From NCBI RefSeq assembly GCF_910596095.1, contig NC_056551.1, positions 15,269,501 through 15,333,500 on the forward strand: a stretch of DNA of 64,000 nucleotides. The letters run 5' to 3'. Source of the stretch: Thunnus maccoyii (taxonomy: Eukaryota; Chordata; Actinopteri; Scombriformes; Scombridae). Below the pieces are notes generated by a model. It was not told the origin of the DNA and did not search any database. It worked only from the letters and a program-made list of their open reading frames with translations. This document shows positions 1 through 13,800 of this stretch, one piece after another. Position 1 is the stretch's first letter, and each line of letters begins with the position of its first letter. The translations under genes were made by a program, and so were the position numbers.

Positions 1-34
1 TCTCCCCTCAGCTCCATCTATCCCCATGACTTAC

Positions 35-176
35 TGTGAGAAGGGACGTTGAGCAGCTCTGACAGGTCAGGAAAGCAACGGTCATCCTGCAGGTGTCTGT
101 CAATCAGACGGGAAGAGTTTTCCAGCGCTTCGGCGAGTGCAGCTGCCGGGCTGCTGGGTCCAGCACTGGACGGCAT
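35..176 (-). CDS. nup155: nup155 first coding exon (5' partial gene; nuclear pore complex protein Nup155)
   Basis: The minus strand reads MPSS..., then [20 protein letters not shown] and FPDLSELL, a close match to the start of vertebrate NUP155 (human has [21 protein letters not shown] and PDLSELL). The ATG is at 176-174. The exon gives 47 full codons plus one base and ends at a consensus donor (GTAAGT, complement of 29-34). The remaining exons lie beyond the left edge. Nup155 is a scaffold nucleoporin of the inner ring of the nuclear pore, built from an N-terminal beta-propeller and a C-terminal alpha-solenoid; this exon covers only the leader before the propeller. The ATG is the natural start because it fits the family start and no other suitable Met precedes it. 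The gene runs in the same direction as nipbl, as NIPBL and NUP155 neighbour each other on human 5p13. Identity is secure; the 5' UTR extent is unknown. Confidence 0.9.
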
Positions 177-2494
177 GATTGGGCTCCCACCACTAACGTA
201 TCTAAGGAGAAAGCGGGTAGAAAGATAGCTGAGATGTCCTACATAAACAACGGACAGATACGCTGACAGCGTCAGACCAACTTACATGTTTCTAAGATTC
301 AGCGCCTGGCCAACGTTAGCAAGCTAGCAAAACACCGGTTGCCAATTTTTTGTCATGACCCGCCCTACTCCGCCTCTGATTGGCTAGTACTCGTTTCCTT
401 CGTTTGTTAGGTTTAGGCATGAGGAGTGATTGGTTAGGCTTAGGGTAAGAATATCAGGGTAAGCCAATCAGAGGCAGAGTAGGACGGGTACCGTTAAAAA
501 CTTGATTTTTCTTTAACTTTATTTACAATACATTAATATAACAACACAAATAACTGTACAAGGAGTGTGAAAGATAAAATAAAATACTATTGCACATTGG
601 TTAGCTGTCTGCTAGCATTAAAATCGTATTACTTAGCATGCAAGCTAAAAGCTAGCTAAGTGTGAAATAACGTATTTTAAACTGAATTTGTGGCTTTACC
701 CGACTGAAATGAGTCCGCGTGGTAGTGAGTTATTAGGCTAAAAAGTTTTGTTCACCAGTTCAGCAGTAAAGTTGAAAAAATACATCCAGCGCACTCAGAA
801 GTAGCAGCCCGCCAACCTCATGCTACCATGAATGTATAGTGCTGAGGCGAAAGGTTTTCTTCCGGTGGATTGTCTTCTTCTCCGTGGCCTCTCTAGGTTT
901 TCGCACACTAGACAGTAAAGCTTAGTGCTGCCATCCACAGGTCAATTTTATCTGAAATATTCGCCATACAGAAATGCAAATATAAACAGATACATAAACT
1001 AAAGTACTTAAATAATATATTAAAAATAAATCAATACAAATGATTGAAATAAAAAGAGGAATTCAACTGACCCAGTTTCCTTGTAGAGAAGTATTACACA
1101 AAAACATACATTTCCGTTCTTACATCATCCAATAGAATGTATACATTTTCAATTATAAATAATACCCAGTTAGTGTTTATCATTTTAGCTGAAAAAATAA
1201 AATAAAAATGCGCTTCCCCTTAAAAAGACATATTATGTGTAAGACCAATAGAAATACTACTGTAAATGTGCATGTTTGGAGATCCCTACTTATTTTTTTG
1301 CTTATATTAAAATCTATTGCTGTATCTTAAAAACCAAGTGACATAATTTTAATATTTTTTTTATCTGCACCAGAGTACAGATAACATGGGTGACTTCTCT
1401 GACCCTTAGCAAAAAAATAAAGCGCACTTGTGATCTGTACGACCACTGACAGGCAGAGCCTCCTTGTCTCAGGCCTCTACAGAGCTGGACGTAGCACGTC
1501 CATCAAAATCAAAATGAATTGTCTTGACAGCCGATATATGACGCAGTCCAAGAAATTTAAAGTGTCATCATACGGTGTGAGTAGCCTTTCAATCATAATA
1601 TTTCAGTGTTCATGTTCCCCATCTTCATTGTCAATGCCATACAGGCTTAACACCAGTGGTGCTGCCATATTTGGCAGTTATTTTTTAATTTAGGACAGGG
1701 TCTATACCATCCTAACTTGGGAAATTCTTCAGTTAGGATGGTTCCGTCATAGCTAAATTTCTATCCCAAGATAGGGTTTTTTCCTAAATGCAGTTAGTAA
1801 ACATGTTTCTGTAATACCGAAAATCCTAAATGTCATCCTAAACTGAACGGATTTCAGAGTAAGGAAGTTTCTGTAATGAGACCCCAGGTTACCAGAAATA
1901 CACATAAGCTGGTTTCAGGTTTTGGTAATGCTCATATAGATCTGAGACAGAAAAAACACACAGGATCATACTAGCAGAGATGAGCATTCCTGTTAAAAGG
2001 AGTCCTGATCGGCTTGATTGCATCACATTATTCATTTACACAGAAAAGGTCAGTCCAGTACATGTGGTGCCTGCAACAGTGTACACTTAGGATGAACATT
2101 TCCTGTCAGAATGCATAAAGTCTTTATGTGAACAGAGAAATTGCGCAAAGGGCAAAGTCTGAGAGATTTCCTTAAGTTACCTGCCAGCTGCTGCCGTTCA
2201 CATCCTCAGTCATAATCAACCACTTAAGGAGATAATATTCAGAGGCACAAATAGACCTGTTTTCATCCTTCTCAAGGAGGCAAAGAGCCCCTGAAAATGA
2301 ATGACTTGAATTTAATCACTGCTGGAAAAAGCCTTCTATGATTTGCTCCACAAACACACACACACACACGTGAGAACCTCACAGTACAGGCAAAAAAAGA
2401 CAGAGCCCGATGACTTAAAAAATGATGCATTATGCATTGTGATGAAAAAAGCAAACAAAACAAGCGCAAACAAGTAACAAAGACGTAAGAAAAA
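177..2494. other. Spacer between nup155 start and nipbl 3' end
   Basis: No coding exon was recognised here. The first ~700 bp must contain the nup155 5' UTR and promoter and include the CCAAT-bearing inverted repeat at 357-490. Words such as GTTAGC, GCTAGC and AGCTAGCT recur at 315-330 and 600-660. From about 900 the sequence is AT-rich with no convincing splice-bounded frame. A stretch at 1690-1890 has the look of decayed repeat DNA (two nearby copies of a CCTAACT/AGTTAGG word in opposite orientation near 1708 and 1735). A short CA run lies near 2354-2370. Confidence 0.5.
357..490. repeat. Inverted repeat with CCAAT boxes upstream of nup155
   Basis: Bases 359-385 and 462-488 are near-perfect inverted copies (27 bp arms, two mismatches) around a roughly 76-bp centre. 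Each arm carries an ATTGGCT/AGCCAAT box, and a further GATTGGTTAG lies between them at about 428. The element sits 180-310 bp upstream of the nup155 ATG, so it may supply NF-Y-type sites. It could equally be a short foldback transposon; the arms resemble a sequence I have met repeatedly in fish genomes, which I cannot verify here. Confidence 0.6.
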
Positions 2495-3150
2495 TTTATT
2501 GCAGTATTTGTTCCACCAGAAGTGCTGAGGGTCACTTTCTTCTTGCTCTGTGTTCTACTGTATAACATCAAATTCTATATTAAAAACAATATATCTTCCC
2601 CTGCATATAGGCATAGATACTGCACTGCTTTTAACATAAGTAAATCATTTCAAAGATACTCCATTACAGTGTGGGAAAACAATAAAATGTTTAAAACAAG
2701 AAAAGAAAAAAAAAAAAACAGTTAAAAGTTGTTGGAGCTCAGGTTAAGTGAATAAATCCATCTGGTGCTAGTTTAAACTCCAAAAACACTTTATTAAGAA
2801 CATCATCAATACACTAATTTCCAACATTCACTTTATTCTTTTTTTTTTACAGAATTATGTTCAGATATAAACATGTGTTTAGTTAAACTATGATACAGTG
2901 GGAGTAAAAATCAAACAACCGAGTTGCTGCACAACAGCGAAGGAACTCCCACACAATGTTTTCCCAAACATTTCCTTCTTGTGTTTTTCTTGTGTTTAAC
3001 TTAAACATGCCCATGTTTCGAACAGATCAGTGTTCACGGTACTTTTCCTCTATCGCGTCCTTAAATATAAAGAGGTTTTGTCTTCTCTCTGTTTGTAACA
3101 TACTGGATCCACATTGGTTTGGCTGTGAAGGGTTTCTGTCTGTCAGTTGA
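2495..3150 (-). other. nipbl: nipbl 3' UTR with candidate poly(A) signals
   Basis: Downstream of the TAA the minus strand has AATAAA at 2837-2832, 2795-2790 and 2500-2495. Any of these could end the transcript, giving a 3' UTR of roughly 300-650 bases. The region is AT-rich and no further coding frame is supported. Confidence 0.5.
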
Positions 3151-4853
3151 TTAACTCTTAGTCCCCTCCTTGGCGGCGTATAGCGCCCGTAACGTCTGTG
3201 CCACTTTATTTGTAAGCTTGTGTCCACTTGTCAAGGAGATTTTCTTGTAAATAATGTCTGACTCCTTGATCGTGTCAACCCAAGGCACCTTTTTGCGACC
3301 ATCCCGTTTCTTTGCTTCAGCCCAGGGCCCAGAGTAAGTTCCAGACATCCAGTGTATACTGTAGCCACTTTTGGTCTTCTGGATGACCCTGGCAATCTGT
3401 GGTCTGTCTTTGTATTTGGGACGGCAGATGGCAATGACATCCATGGCCTCCACCTTCTCATTCATGTGACCTGAATCCTCTGCGGAATCCCCGCCTTTCC
3501 TTGGTTTCCGCTGTGGATAAAAATCAGTGGCATGTTAGAGTCTCCAATATGAAACCTTTTTCCCACAGGAAGCATCACATTTCCTTTCATGTTGGGTTAA
3601 TGAGGGAACAGTAGCCGCAGTGGGAACACCAGCGGAGTTAATCTCAGTGCAACAATGAGGAAAATATTTTTATTTTATATGGTCAACCCATATGAATTGC
3701 TCATTGTTTGGACAGTATGTGCTGATGCAGGTCACAATTTTGTACATATAACAATATTCTATTCATGTTATCTTTTTCTTCTTATGATGGACTGTTGATA
3801 TGCCAGTTTCCCCCTTGTGACTTTCTTCTTCTCCACATTTTTTCAAAGCAATGAGTGTCTTCTGTTGTGTATCTTAAATGTGATATCCGAATGACCTCAC
3901 TAATGCCGAATATGAACAGTTTCTATGCAGAAGTAGTGTGATTACGTGAAAGGTGACGCGAAAATCCTATGAGTAATCACCACCCCATATTTAAACTCCT
4001 TAAATATATTCTTACCGCAGGAGGATCTTCATCCTCACTGTCCTCATCATCTGACTCCACTGGAGCAGCATGATTATTGTGGTTGTGGTTCTGGGGTTTT
4101 GGGCCCCTCAGCAGCGAAGAAATGGCTTTGTTTCTGGCATTGGCACTTGCTTCGCCCTCCTCGTCCTCTTCATCACGATCCAAGTGCTCCATCAGTACCT
4201 TGAACTATGATAAAAGAAGGCGTTAAGTCAGTCAATACTTGACATTGAATGACAAAAAATACAGTAACTGGCATCGTATGGTCTATAAAAACCTTCAAAC
4301 CCCAAACACCTTGTGTGAGACTGGAAAAAAACCCTCAAAACATTCTGAATGAGGAAATGCTGAGAAATGCTTACATCTAAATACTGTTTCACAATATTCC
4401 TCTTGATCTCGTAGCTGAGATCTCTGTTGGCTAGATCACCCTTCAGGAAATCCAGCGTCTGTCGAGGGTTGAAGTGCACCTTAGATTTCCTGTTCACTGC
4501 CTTGTCGTACACTTTGGCAGACTCTGTTGGCGAGTACTTCTGGATTTTGCTGTAATGCCAACAAAAAGTTCAGTTAAGTTTAGGTCATGTAAACAACTGC
4601 ACAGCTAAGAAAGAGTTAATAAAACATATGTCAACCGGTATTTTTGATGTGGCCTACCTGTCTGAGAAGCCGTATAGATTCTTCAGATGTTGTTTGAGCA
4701 CAAGCAGAAGCAAGATGCCTTGTGAAGCACTGGCAAAGTCCAGCAGAGGGTTTGGGTTTCCAGGGAGACGGTCCATAATTGCATCCTCATCTTCCATTTC
4801 GGAGTCAGAGTCAGTTTTTTTTCGCCTGCGGACCACCTCGTCATCCTCATCGC

Positions 4854-4887
<34 letters not shown>

Positions 4888-7800
4888 GCTACTGCTGCTG
4901 CTGGACTCGCTACTGCTCTCCTCCTCATCCTCATCATCCTCAGAGCTGTATTTCCTCCTCTGAGGCTTCTGCTTCTTCTTCTTCTTCTTCTTCTTCTTCT
5001 TTTTTTTCGGCTTCGTCTTCTTTTGACGCTCAACAGGCTCTTTCAGTAAAGACTACGCAGAGGACAAAATCACTCAAATACAGACCAAAAATACAGTGGA
5101 TATATTACGCAAGCTTGGATATTCATCTCATGATAAACAAAACAAATTATGAGTAAAAAGTCATACAAATTAAAACAAAGCTTCTCACCTCCTTGAAAGA
5201 CTGGAGCAGGTTGCTACCAGAGACAGACAGGGTAATATCTATATGGTGCATGATGAAAAGAGGTTCCTCCTGGGTCTGGAAAGGGAAGCAGGCCAAGTTG
5301 TCTGCTATGAACAGCAGCATGTTCACCTCTGTTTTCTGCAAAGGACAAATTATATAAAACATCCATTGTTTAAATTAACTGTTCATGACCAGCCTTTACG
5401 ACACAAGAATATTGTCTGCTTTCTGAGCACTGATCAATTCACTCACTGATTCACACATGAATTGGGCCAAATGATGATTTGTATGACCAAAATTGTCATG
5501 TATTCTGTGTCTATTGCTGTCCCTTCTGCCACTGACAAAGTCGCATCAGCTCAATGAGCTCAAAGACACCCAACTTCTTCATGCCATGCTGCCGGATAAA
5601 CAAATTTATCTTCGGACCCACTTTGAGAAGCAAAGTTGAAAACGAGTAAATGGGTGGGTTCATAGTTCAAGATACACAAACCTACACATTTGACGGACAG
5701 AAGTGAACTTACAGAGCTGTCATCGAATAGGTTGAGCAGGGAAATGAGAAAAGCCCGTCTGTGTTGTCGGTTCCCACGGACCATGGTGTAAAGATGAGAA
5801 CAGAGGGCCGAGTCTGTGTCTTCGTGCCGAACACCTCGGATTACTGCGTTTTTGGAGCCAACTATGGCCTGTTGTACCTGATGAGACATCTTCAACCCTG
5901 CGACGGCTTTCATCTGTCAATTCACAGAGAGATACGACTCAGCGTGTAGATAGAATGATAATGTTTGTGATTATTTTGGTGAAGCCTTCGTTTTGAACTA
6001 CAATATGTTAATAGATGAGCAGAGTATGTCATTAATTAAAATTCTCTCTCTTCTGCTCATCATCAATTACTCACATGGATGAAGCCAGAATATTTCTTGT
6101 CAATCTCCACCAGCTGTTGATCGGCCTTGTTCTTCATGGTTGGCTCAGGGTCTGTTCCCATGGCAATCAAGTAGGGCACACACTAAAAAAACACAAAAAT
6201 CTTGTGATGCATTCAAGATAACAGTGTCGTGTGATAAAAGAAAATCTTAAACAGGTCTTGCTTATAAGAGGTACTATGTATTTTAGTTTGGAATGCCAGA
6301 AAGACTGTGAACTTACCTGTACAGGATGGATGAGGCCCTGGCTGAGAGTCAGTATAATGACATTCAGTGCAAAGTGCCGAACAGTGGACTGCGTGTGGAA
6401 GAAGGACTCCAGCACCTGCTTCAGGTAAATCTGCATTATGGAGCTGCTCATGCCTGACGAGATGTCCCCCATTTCCTTCAGATCCTCTTGCTTGGCTTGG
6501 TTCTTCCCTGAATGAACAAAAACATCCTCCTGATCAGGCTGCAGATGTTCTACATGAACGTGCATTAACTATAGAACACAGAGTGATAATCACAGGCAGA
6601 GATGGATTTGTTAAACTCACATTCACGGTCAGCCTCCTGCATTCGAGAGTCCTCTTCCTGCAGGTATGTCTGCAGGTTTTTTAGCACCTGGATCTTCAGA
6701 CTGACCAAACTGTTTTCATCTGATAGGGTATTGTTATACAGAACCTTCACATCCTGCACAAACATGAGCTCTGGGTGCATGATGAACTGGAAGCCTTGAG
6801 ACAATGGAAATAATTTAAATGCAGATGTCATTACTGAAGAAGAAACAGGCAAATAAAAAGATCGGAGCTGTGAACAACACATGACAATATACAGTGATTA
6901 CATCTTATGTTAAACTGAGATGAGGTGCAATATACCTAGACCTATGATGGCCTTGATCAGGACCTCCTCATCTTCATGAGTGGTGAAGTATAGCAGAAGC
7001 TCCAACACTTTGTCCTTGATGACAATCTAAGAGACAGAAACAGAGTCATCAAAACAGGTTCCACAGCAGTTTTGCGTACAACATTTAAGCGCTGAGTGCT
7101 GATGTCTACCTTGTTGGCGCCTTTGAACTCCTCTTGGTCAAAATCAAAGTGTCGACACAGAGCCCCAACGGTGAACAGTGAGCGCAGGAGAGTAGGTTTG
7201 TTAGTTACCAGAGTGGAGCTGTTGGGGTCCTCTTGGTGCTGGGTCTTGAGTTTTGCCAGAGCTCCTACAAAATCATACACACAATTGCTGCTTTTATTCT
7301 TCTAGCTCATACAATGAACTTAATCAAAGAACCTGGACAGTAAAAAAACATTTGGTGTGTGTTCAATGCTCTAATTTATCTTGATTTGAAAAGAGATGAG
7401 TATGAGCTTTACATGTAACCATTCATTTGAGGTGAATGGAAAGGCTCACAATTACAAGCCCTATGTACTATTAATATTGATTTTAGATGAATTTTCAAGC
7501 CTTTTCCATTTCAAGTTATATGACATTTCTGATTAGACTAAGAAAAGTACATGGCCTTACCATAGTAACGATTGAAACAAGCCCAAACAAACTTGTAGTT
7601 ATGTGTGACCTTGTTCACAACAGCACCAAGACAGCTTACACAGTGTTGTACAACCTGAGAAGCAAACACAACAAATATTATGATACACATATTATAATAC
7701 CGTGTGCTCAGAAAAGTAGTTTCACATCTGTGTTGTGCATGATTTTGGAGAACTATCTTTGAAAGCTATAAGCTGTAATTGAGACTGACAGTCATGCCGT

Positions 7801-10800
7801 ATTTGATGATGAGCTTCATCAGGTCTTCTTCTATGGTGGTGAGGAAAGTCTCACTTGGTTGCTCCATCAGAGGCACGACCAGCTCCAGGATCTTGGCCAC
7901 GTTACATATCACCATGAAGTCATTTTGAGTCTGAAATGATAATACCGAAGAGTTGTAAAATAACTTAGTGAACAACTCTATTGAACACTTGTGTTTTCAT
8001 TCACCTGCCACTAGATGAGCCCATAGCACAACATAAAAGTAGGTGTTCATTACTGTCTTTCCTCCTACTTTCAGGGAAATTAAAAATGATATACTAATAC
8101 TCAACAAGATGACATGGCCCTTACATTGCACTTGGTGGTCAAGTAGGGCTGCATAGTCATGGCATGTTTGACCATTAACTGTGGTCTGATCTTGCTGAAC
8201 AGGTACAGAGTGGTGACACATGCTACCAGACGACCTGAGCTGAGTCCTTTGTCCTCACAGTCTGAAATGCAAACACAGAAAACGTTCAAATTGGTCACAG
8301 CACGTTAATGTTTAACACAAGATAAATATCTTTGTTAGCAATCAAACGTGTATGTTTATTTCGCAAAATGCATTTACCTGCAAGAGACTCCTCATATTTC
8401 AGTATGTGTTCCACTAGATTGTCCACCAACTGAACGCAAGCTTTCTTGGCAGGTTTGTACGAAGCGTTCTCTTCTGACTTCAGTAGCTAAACAGTTACAG
8501 GACATACGGCAATCAGATAAAGTGCGAAACAAAATATTAACACAACAGCTGCTGTTGAGATATAAAAATATTCATACAAGTTGAACAGCTTACATTTTGG
8601 AGAAGCTGCTCAAACCAGTCATAGCCTGAATCTTTACATGCCAACACCTGGGATGAAATCAAAACATGAGACAAGTCAGATTATGTCAAACATCAACATG
8701 TTACTGGCGCATTCATGTATTTTCACACATCCGGATAGTACGCACCACATCTGTGATGTTCAGGATCTTTCTGGTCATGGCATCTTTGTCATGACTGGGT
8801 GTGGGGGTGAACCAGAGTTTCTGGAATGTCTCATTCACCAGTTTCTGCAGGGTCAAAGATGTTTAGGTATATTAAAAATATATTAAAAGCTAGAATCTGC
8901 CACTTGTAGGAGGCTTTTGCATAAAAACAAACACAAACCTTGATCCCCTCCTCATCATTGACCCTTCGGATCATCTTGACACACATCTCAGTGATCTTGT
9001 GGAAGTCTGGCTGCTCCAGGCAAATATCCCTCAGGATCTTAATGACTCTCTTCCTCACGCTAATACCTGTGTCCTGTGTAAAGACAAAATGGGTACAAGG
9101 ACAGTTCAATAATGACTTAAAATAAAGTGCCTCTTTTAGTTATTTTGAGAATTATGCTAAATTTAACTTAATCTAATAGCAAAATATCAATTTGTTAAGT
9201 TATAAAAGTGATAAATTAATTTTTTTCTCAAATTGCTGCACTGTTATGAGCATTTTGAAATGCATGTTCAACTGCCAAATGGTTGCAGTTCTTCATTTGA
9301 TCTTTAGGTGGCAGGGTGGGGAAAAGAGGATTTAACCTCAGCTGAACTTGTGCACTTCAAATGAACTTTTAGGTCAGAGTTTAAAAAAGTAAAGGGCAAA
9401 GTTAAGCTCGAGCCTGCTTTATGATAGATGTGGCTTATTCATTTCCACAAACCCCTTAGAGGGCACATGATGTGACTGAATCAGTTTAAATTTTTATCAC
9501 CAGAGCAGATCCTGTGTATGTTACCTCACAACCTCACAATCAGGTGTCAAACAAGGTGAAGAGGGAAAGCTTAAGAAATTACCAATATCCTTTCAATGAG
9601 CATGTCATAGTACTGCTCAATGAGCTGAGGTCGACTTAGTACAAAACGGCCAAGGAGCTCCACAGCAGCCTCTCGCACACTGGTGGAGTTGTCCATGAGG
9701 CGACAATGAACCCCACGCTGCATATCCAACTGAAAAACAAAGATTGGACATCAGTCAAGCACTTTATTTAACATTATGGCTGCCTGTGTGACTGCAGTGA
9801 ACTAGCACAATTGCCTGATTACATCACAACATTATTGTCTGTTGGCTTTAGGAAACTGTAACAGGCATTTTTCACTATCTTCTGATATTCTATAAACCAA
9901 ATAATCAGCAGATTAATCAGTATTGAAAATAATCATTATCTGAGCAGCAGCAGCTTCAGTCAACCATCAGGGTCTACAAAGGGTCAGCGCTGAGTGTAGG
10001 TCACCCGCATTTTGGCAGTGATGAGAGCTCAACACATGTTGTAGTCACTGTAGTTACGCACGTAAAATGGAAGAAATTCTGCGTAATTTACCCGTGCCAG
10101 AATACTTGGATCCACCGCCACTACCTCAGACAGACACTTCATGGCTTTAGTTCTGACTGCAATAGCACTCTCACCAAGAACTCTCAGAATCTATACAAAA
10201 ACGGAAAGAAAGAGAGAGGAAAAAAAGTTACTGACAGGCAATATAATATAATCTCCCTCTTTTTTATGTGAAATGATTCCTCTTACCTGTGATAAATAAA
10301 TATCAAAGCTCTGTGCAAATGGCCTCATAGAGGCCAGATATCTGACAATCAGACAGGAGTCCTCATAGTCTACTGTGTTAGAGTTTGACCTGAAAGAAAA
10401 TCAAGAAGACAGTTAGGATAGGTCAACAGGTCAAACAGCATAGCAAATTAGTGCAGTGATGCAGAGAGTTGCAGTATTTACGTCAGAGAACTGAAATGCG
10501 ATCGTGAAGTCTTGATGATCTTGCGGAGGAATTTCTTTCGTGCTTCTGCCCTCAACATAATCTCCCCAGTCGAGTCAACATCCGTGGAATGACCTTTCCA
10601 ATCATCATCTTTATCATTTTGAGACTTCACCGCCTTCTCTGCCTCAGTTGTTGTGTCCCTGTACCACTGGGCGATGTAAAACTTCCTGGCAAACTGGATG
10701 AAACAAATACATGAATACTTAATGAACAATGAACATTTTGAGGTACATTATACAGAACTACTGTATGTATCATGCAATTTTCATTGTGGTGTATGAAAAT

Positions 10801-13800
10801 GGAACACTCACCACTAAAGATGAGTCTGTCTCGATGTTCTCGTCTAGGTAGTCTAGCAAGGCCTTCTGGAGTTGCTGGATCTCATCATTGCCTGGACTCT
10901 GTAAGGAGATCAATAAGCAAGGAGCATCTCAAAAGCAGTTCGACAGCGCTGTTAATTTAAAGGGTGTTTAAATAATACTATAATTATCATGTCTACCTCT
11001 TGGAGGATGCGGTCAATAGCCTTTTGGTCCATGTTGCTAGTGACAGCCTCTTTACGAAGGCGAGATGCGACGGTGCCGAGGTAGTCCAGTGACGCCACCC
11101 TGAGTGCCATTTCTGTCTGCTTGTTACTGAACTGGTGCACCTGGAGCACAGGATAAGGAGGGGGGACGTTGCACCAAAACCATAAGTAGCTGTATCTGTT
11201 TCACGAGAAAATAACTGATGACAGATTTGGACTGAATGATTCTGCTCACCAACAGCCGGCCCAATAAACTGAGCAGCAGTTCAGCTGCAGGCCACTCAGG
11301 CTTGTTGACTGTAGACAGCAGGTCGTGAACAAAGTTCTCAAACAGAGGCCTGTAGTCCTCTTCTCCCTGCTTACTGCCACACCTGACACATACAGAGTAA
11401 TAGTCAATACAATCTTTTAGAGTAATGTATTTTTGAACATTGAACCAGTTAATATGACAGCCTATTCTGCAGTATAAGCTGGTACTGTGGCCAGGATGAC
11501 ACTTGACATACATGCTGTGAAGTGAGAGTGGGAAAAATGACTTACTTCTTGAGAAACACTGATAGGAAGTTCTGAGCTGTCCTCATGGCCGTTTCATAAG
11601 AATTTGTGATGAAGACATCTTTATCCACCTTAAAAAAAACAGCACCCAATATGTAAAACAATTTCTGAATCAAAACATTAGTCTGATAAATATAGTTTAA
11701 ATATTAGTTAAATCCCTGGTCCCTACCTTCTTACTACGTTCATCATCTACATCCCTCTCAGAGGGGAAGTGTACCACACACTGGATGAGCTGAAGAACCA
11801 GGGCTGTGACCATCTGAATATACAAAGGCTCTCCATCTGTATCACTGCTGTTTAGCCTGGTGGATGGGGAGTATGAGACATAGTTAACTAAGCAATGCAA
11901 AGGTCGTCAATAATAATTGCTTTCATTTATGCCAACTTTAAAGATCCCCTCCAGACATGTTTTAAGATGTCTTAAGAAGATGTCTCCTACTTCTCTGTAA
12001 AGTCCATTCTCAGTGTTTGTGCACTGGAGGCTTCAAGTTTCCACATCACACTTTGTGTAAGCTGCATACTGGACCACGATTGGCTCCAAACTAGTTGTGA
12101 TGTCACAAATCATACTTGCAGGTACACGCCTTCAACTCAGATTTAAAATGAGCACAGAGAAACTTTTCACTTTCAGCAGATGAACGTGAAAACAGCCTCC
12201 TAATGTCTGCACATACATCATTCTGCACAGTGAAGCTCGAACATCAAACTGGTGGAACAAGAAGAAAGATACATTTTTGCGTGGATTGAGAACTTAATAT
12301 TCACTTGAGATGTAGTTACCGAAAGTTCCTGAGGCTGCGTTTGCTAGTAGGTAGTCTAGCCAGGGAGGTGAAGATCTCTTCAAGAATGAGCTGCCTGTGC
12401 TTCTCGTAACGAGAGAACACCTGAGGAAAAGTAAAATGCAGAGCGCTAAATCAAAATATAACAATAGAGATGTTGTGCAGGAGTGTGTCATAAAAAACAA
12501 CAACAATCTGAAGCAATAGCATAGTTTACTTCTAAAACAATACTAAAATTGACTTACCGCCGTCACAAGTGTTATGGCACACAACTGCAGTTCACTGACA
12601 TTCTCCACAAAAAACGGTGTAATACCAAGGGTGGACACCTAAACGTGGGCAACAAAAGCAGTCAGATATGCTACAGTTTTAAAGTCAACGATGAAATGAA
12701 GTCATGCATTTTGACGACATCAACCCAAATTCAGAATCTCACCTGAAGAATTGTGGTGTCAGTTAGCAGCTGGATCTCAAGGAGCTCTGAGATGTTGCTG
12801 ACAATGTCACACACTTTGTTGTAGAGCATGACAACCACCTTCTGCTTATGGGTAGAACATTTCGCTCTCTTGGCCTTTGAGTTATGCAGGCCACCTTGGA
12901 GAGTAAGAGAAGGAGAAAGTAAAAGATAGGATGAAACGTAAGTAAACCACTTCATTTTTAAACACTTCATTTGATAGAATAGTGTTTAAATGTGTCAGAT
13001 ACTCTGTAGACATGCGACTACAAAAATATTCTATGGTCAACTTTTCTTCCCCAACTTTAGATGATGAACGTGTCTTCAAGAATTTAAGGTGCAGTATATC
13101 AAACCACTGTGACATTGCACTAACAACAGTCACTTCTGGGTAGACAACTGGCAGTTGATTTGAATTGCAGAGACATGAAATCGACAAACTTGTTCATTTC
13201 TGTTGTAATTTCCAGCCGTAACTGTAGCGTTTAAAGATATATAGTAAAACACAGTGGTCCGACCTATCTGATGTTTCTGCTGTGCTTATTTTATGTACTG
13301 TGTTGCTTTGCTAGCGTCTTTGATGAACCAAATCTACCCAATAGCAACATCTCACTGCTGCTCGGACAAACTGATAGCTGCCTTTGTCATAGTAGGAAGC
13401 CGCCTTACCATTGCTTTACTCATTTATACTTATTTATGCTCACTTTTAATTACTTTTACTACTTACTGCTTATACTTATTTACATTCGCTTTTTTGTTTA
13501 CTTTTTTCCTTGCTTGAACTGACATATATTTTTGCTCTGCCCCGTTAAATTGTATGTACACAGGGGTTTTCTACCCGGAAGTTATTGTAAACAAACATTG
13601 TGATTGGTTCATACATTTTTGTTATTAGTCAGTCCCTGAACGTGCTGAAATTTCTTTCAAGTTTGATTGCTCAACAAACTTATAAGAACTCTGTTCCCAC
13701 GCCTTCAGCTATAATTAGTACACATAAATGTAAGGCACAATCAATTTTTAAAAATCTAACATGCATAAAAAAGCCTAAAGACTAAAAAGCTTGTCAATTG

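Larger units (their letters stand above)
3151..10389 (-). other. nipbl: nipbl coding exons 26-46 (HEAT solenoid and C-terminal tail)
   Basis: Exons in order of translation: 26, 10389-10287; 27, 10190-10092; 28, 9729-9583; 29, 9073-8939; 30, 8844-8746; 31, 8647-8594; 32, 8486-8378; 33, 8261-8125; 34, 7930-7790; 35, 7654-7561; 36, 7264-7110; 37, 7026-6936; 38, 6794-6621; 39, 6507-6317; 40, 6182-6075; 41, 5913-5713; 42, 5335-5189; 43, 5052-4658; 44, 4549-4375; 45, 4204-4016; 46, 3510-3151. Conserved blocks: AMKCLSEVVAVDPSILARLDMQRGV, VRKRVIKILRDIC, HILKYEESLAD, VVQHCVSCLGAVVNKV, SLFTVGALCRHFDFD, MGTDPEPTMKNKADQQLVEIDKKYSGFIHMKAVAG and NRQHRRAFLISLLNLFDD. Donor of exon 29 is GTTTGT and of exon 34 GTCAGT, both weak but phase-consistent. 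Exon 43 holds poly-Ser and poly-Lys codon runs. Confidence 0.93.

Noticed and set aside
4628..4963. Plus-strand frames with poly-Leu or poly-Cys runs
   Set aside because: Reverse reading of the Ser/Lys codon repeats in nipbl exon 43.
13271..13522. Hydrophobic 83- and 74-codon plus-strand frames
   Set aside because: They lie in a T-rich part of nipbl intron 16 (12895-13871), with no homology, no splice sites and composition explained by base bias.
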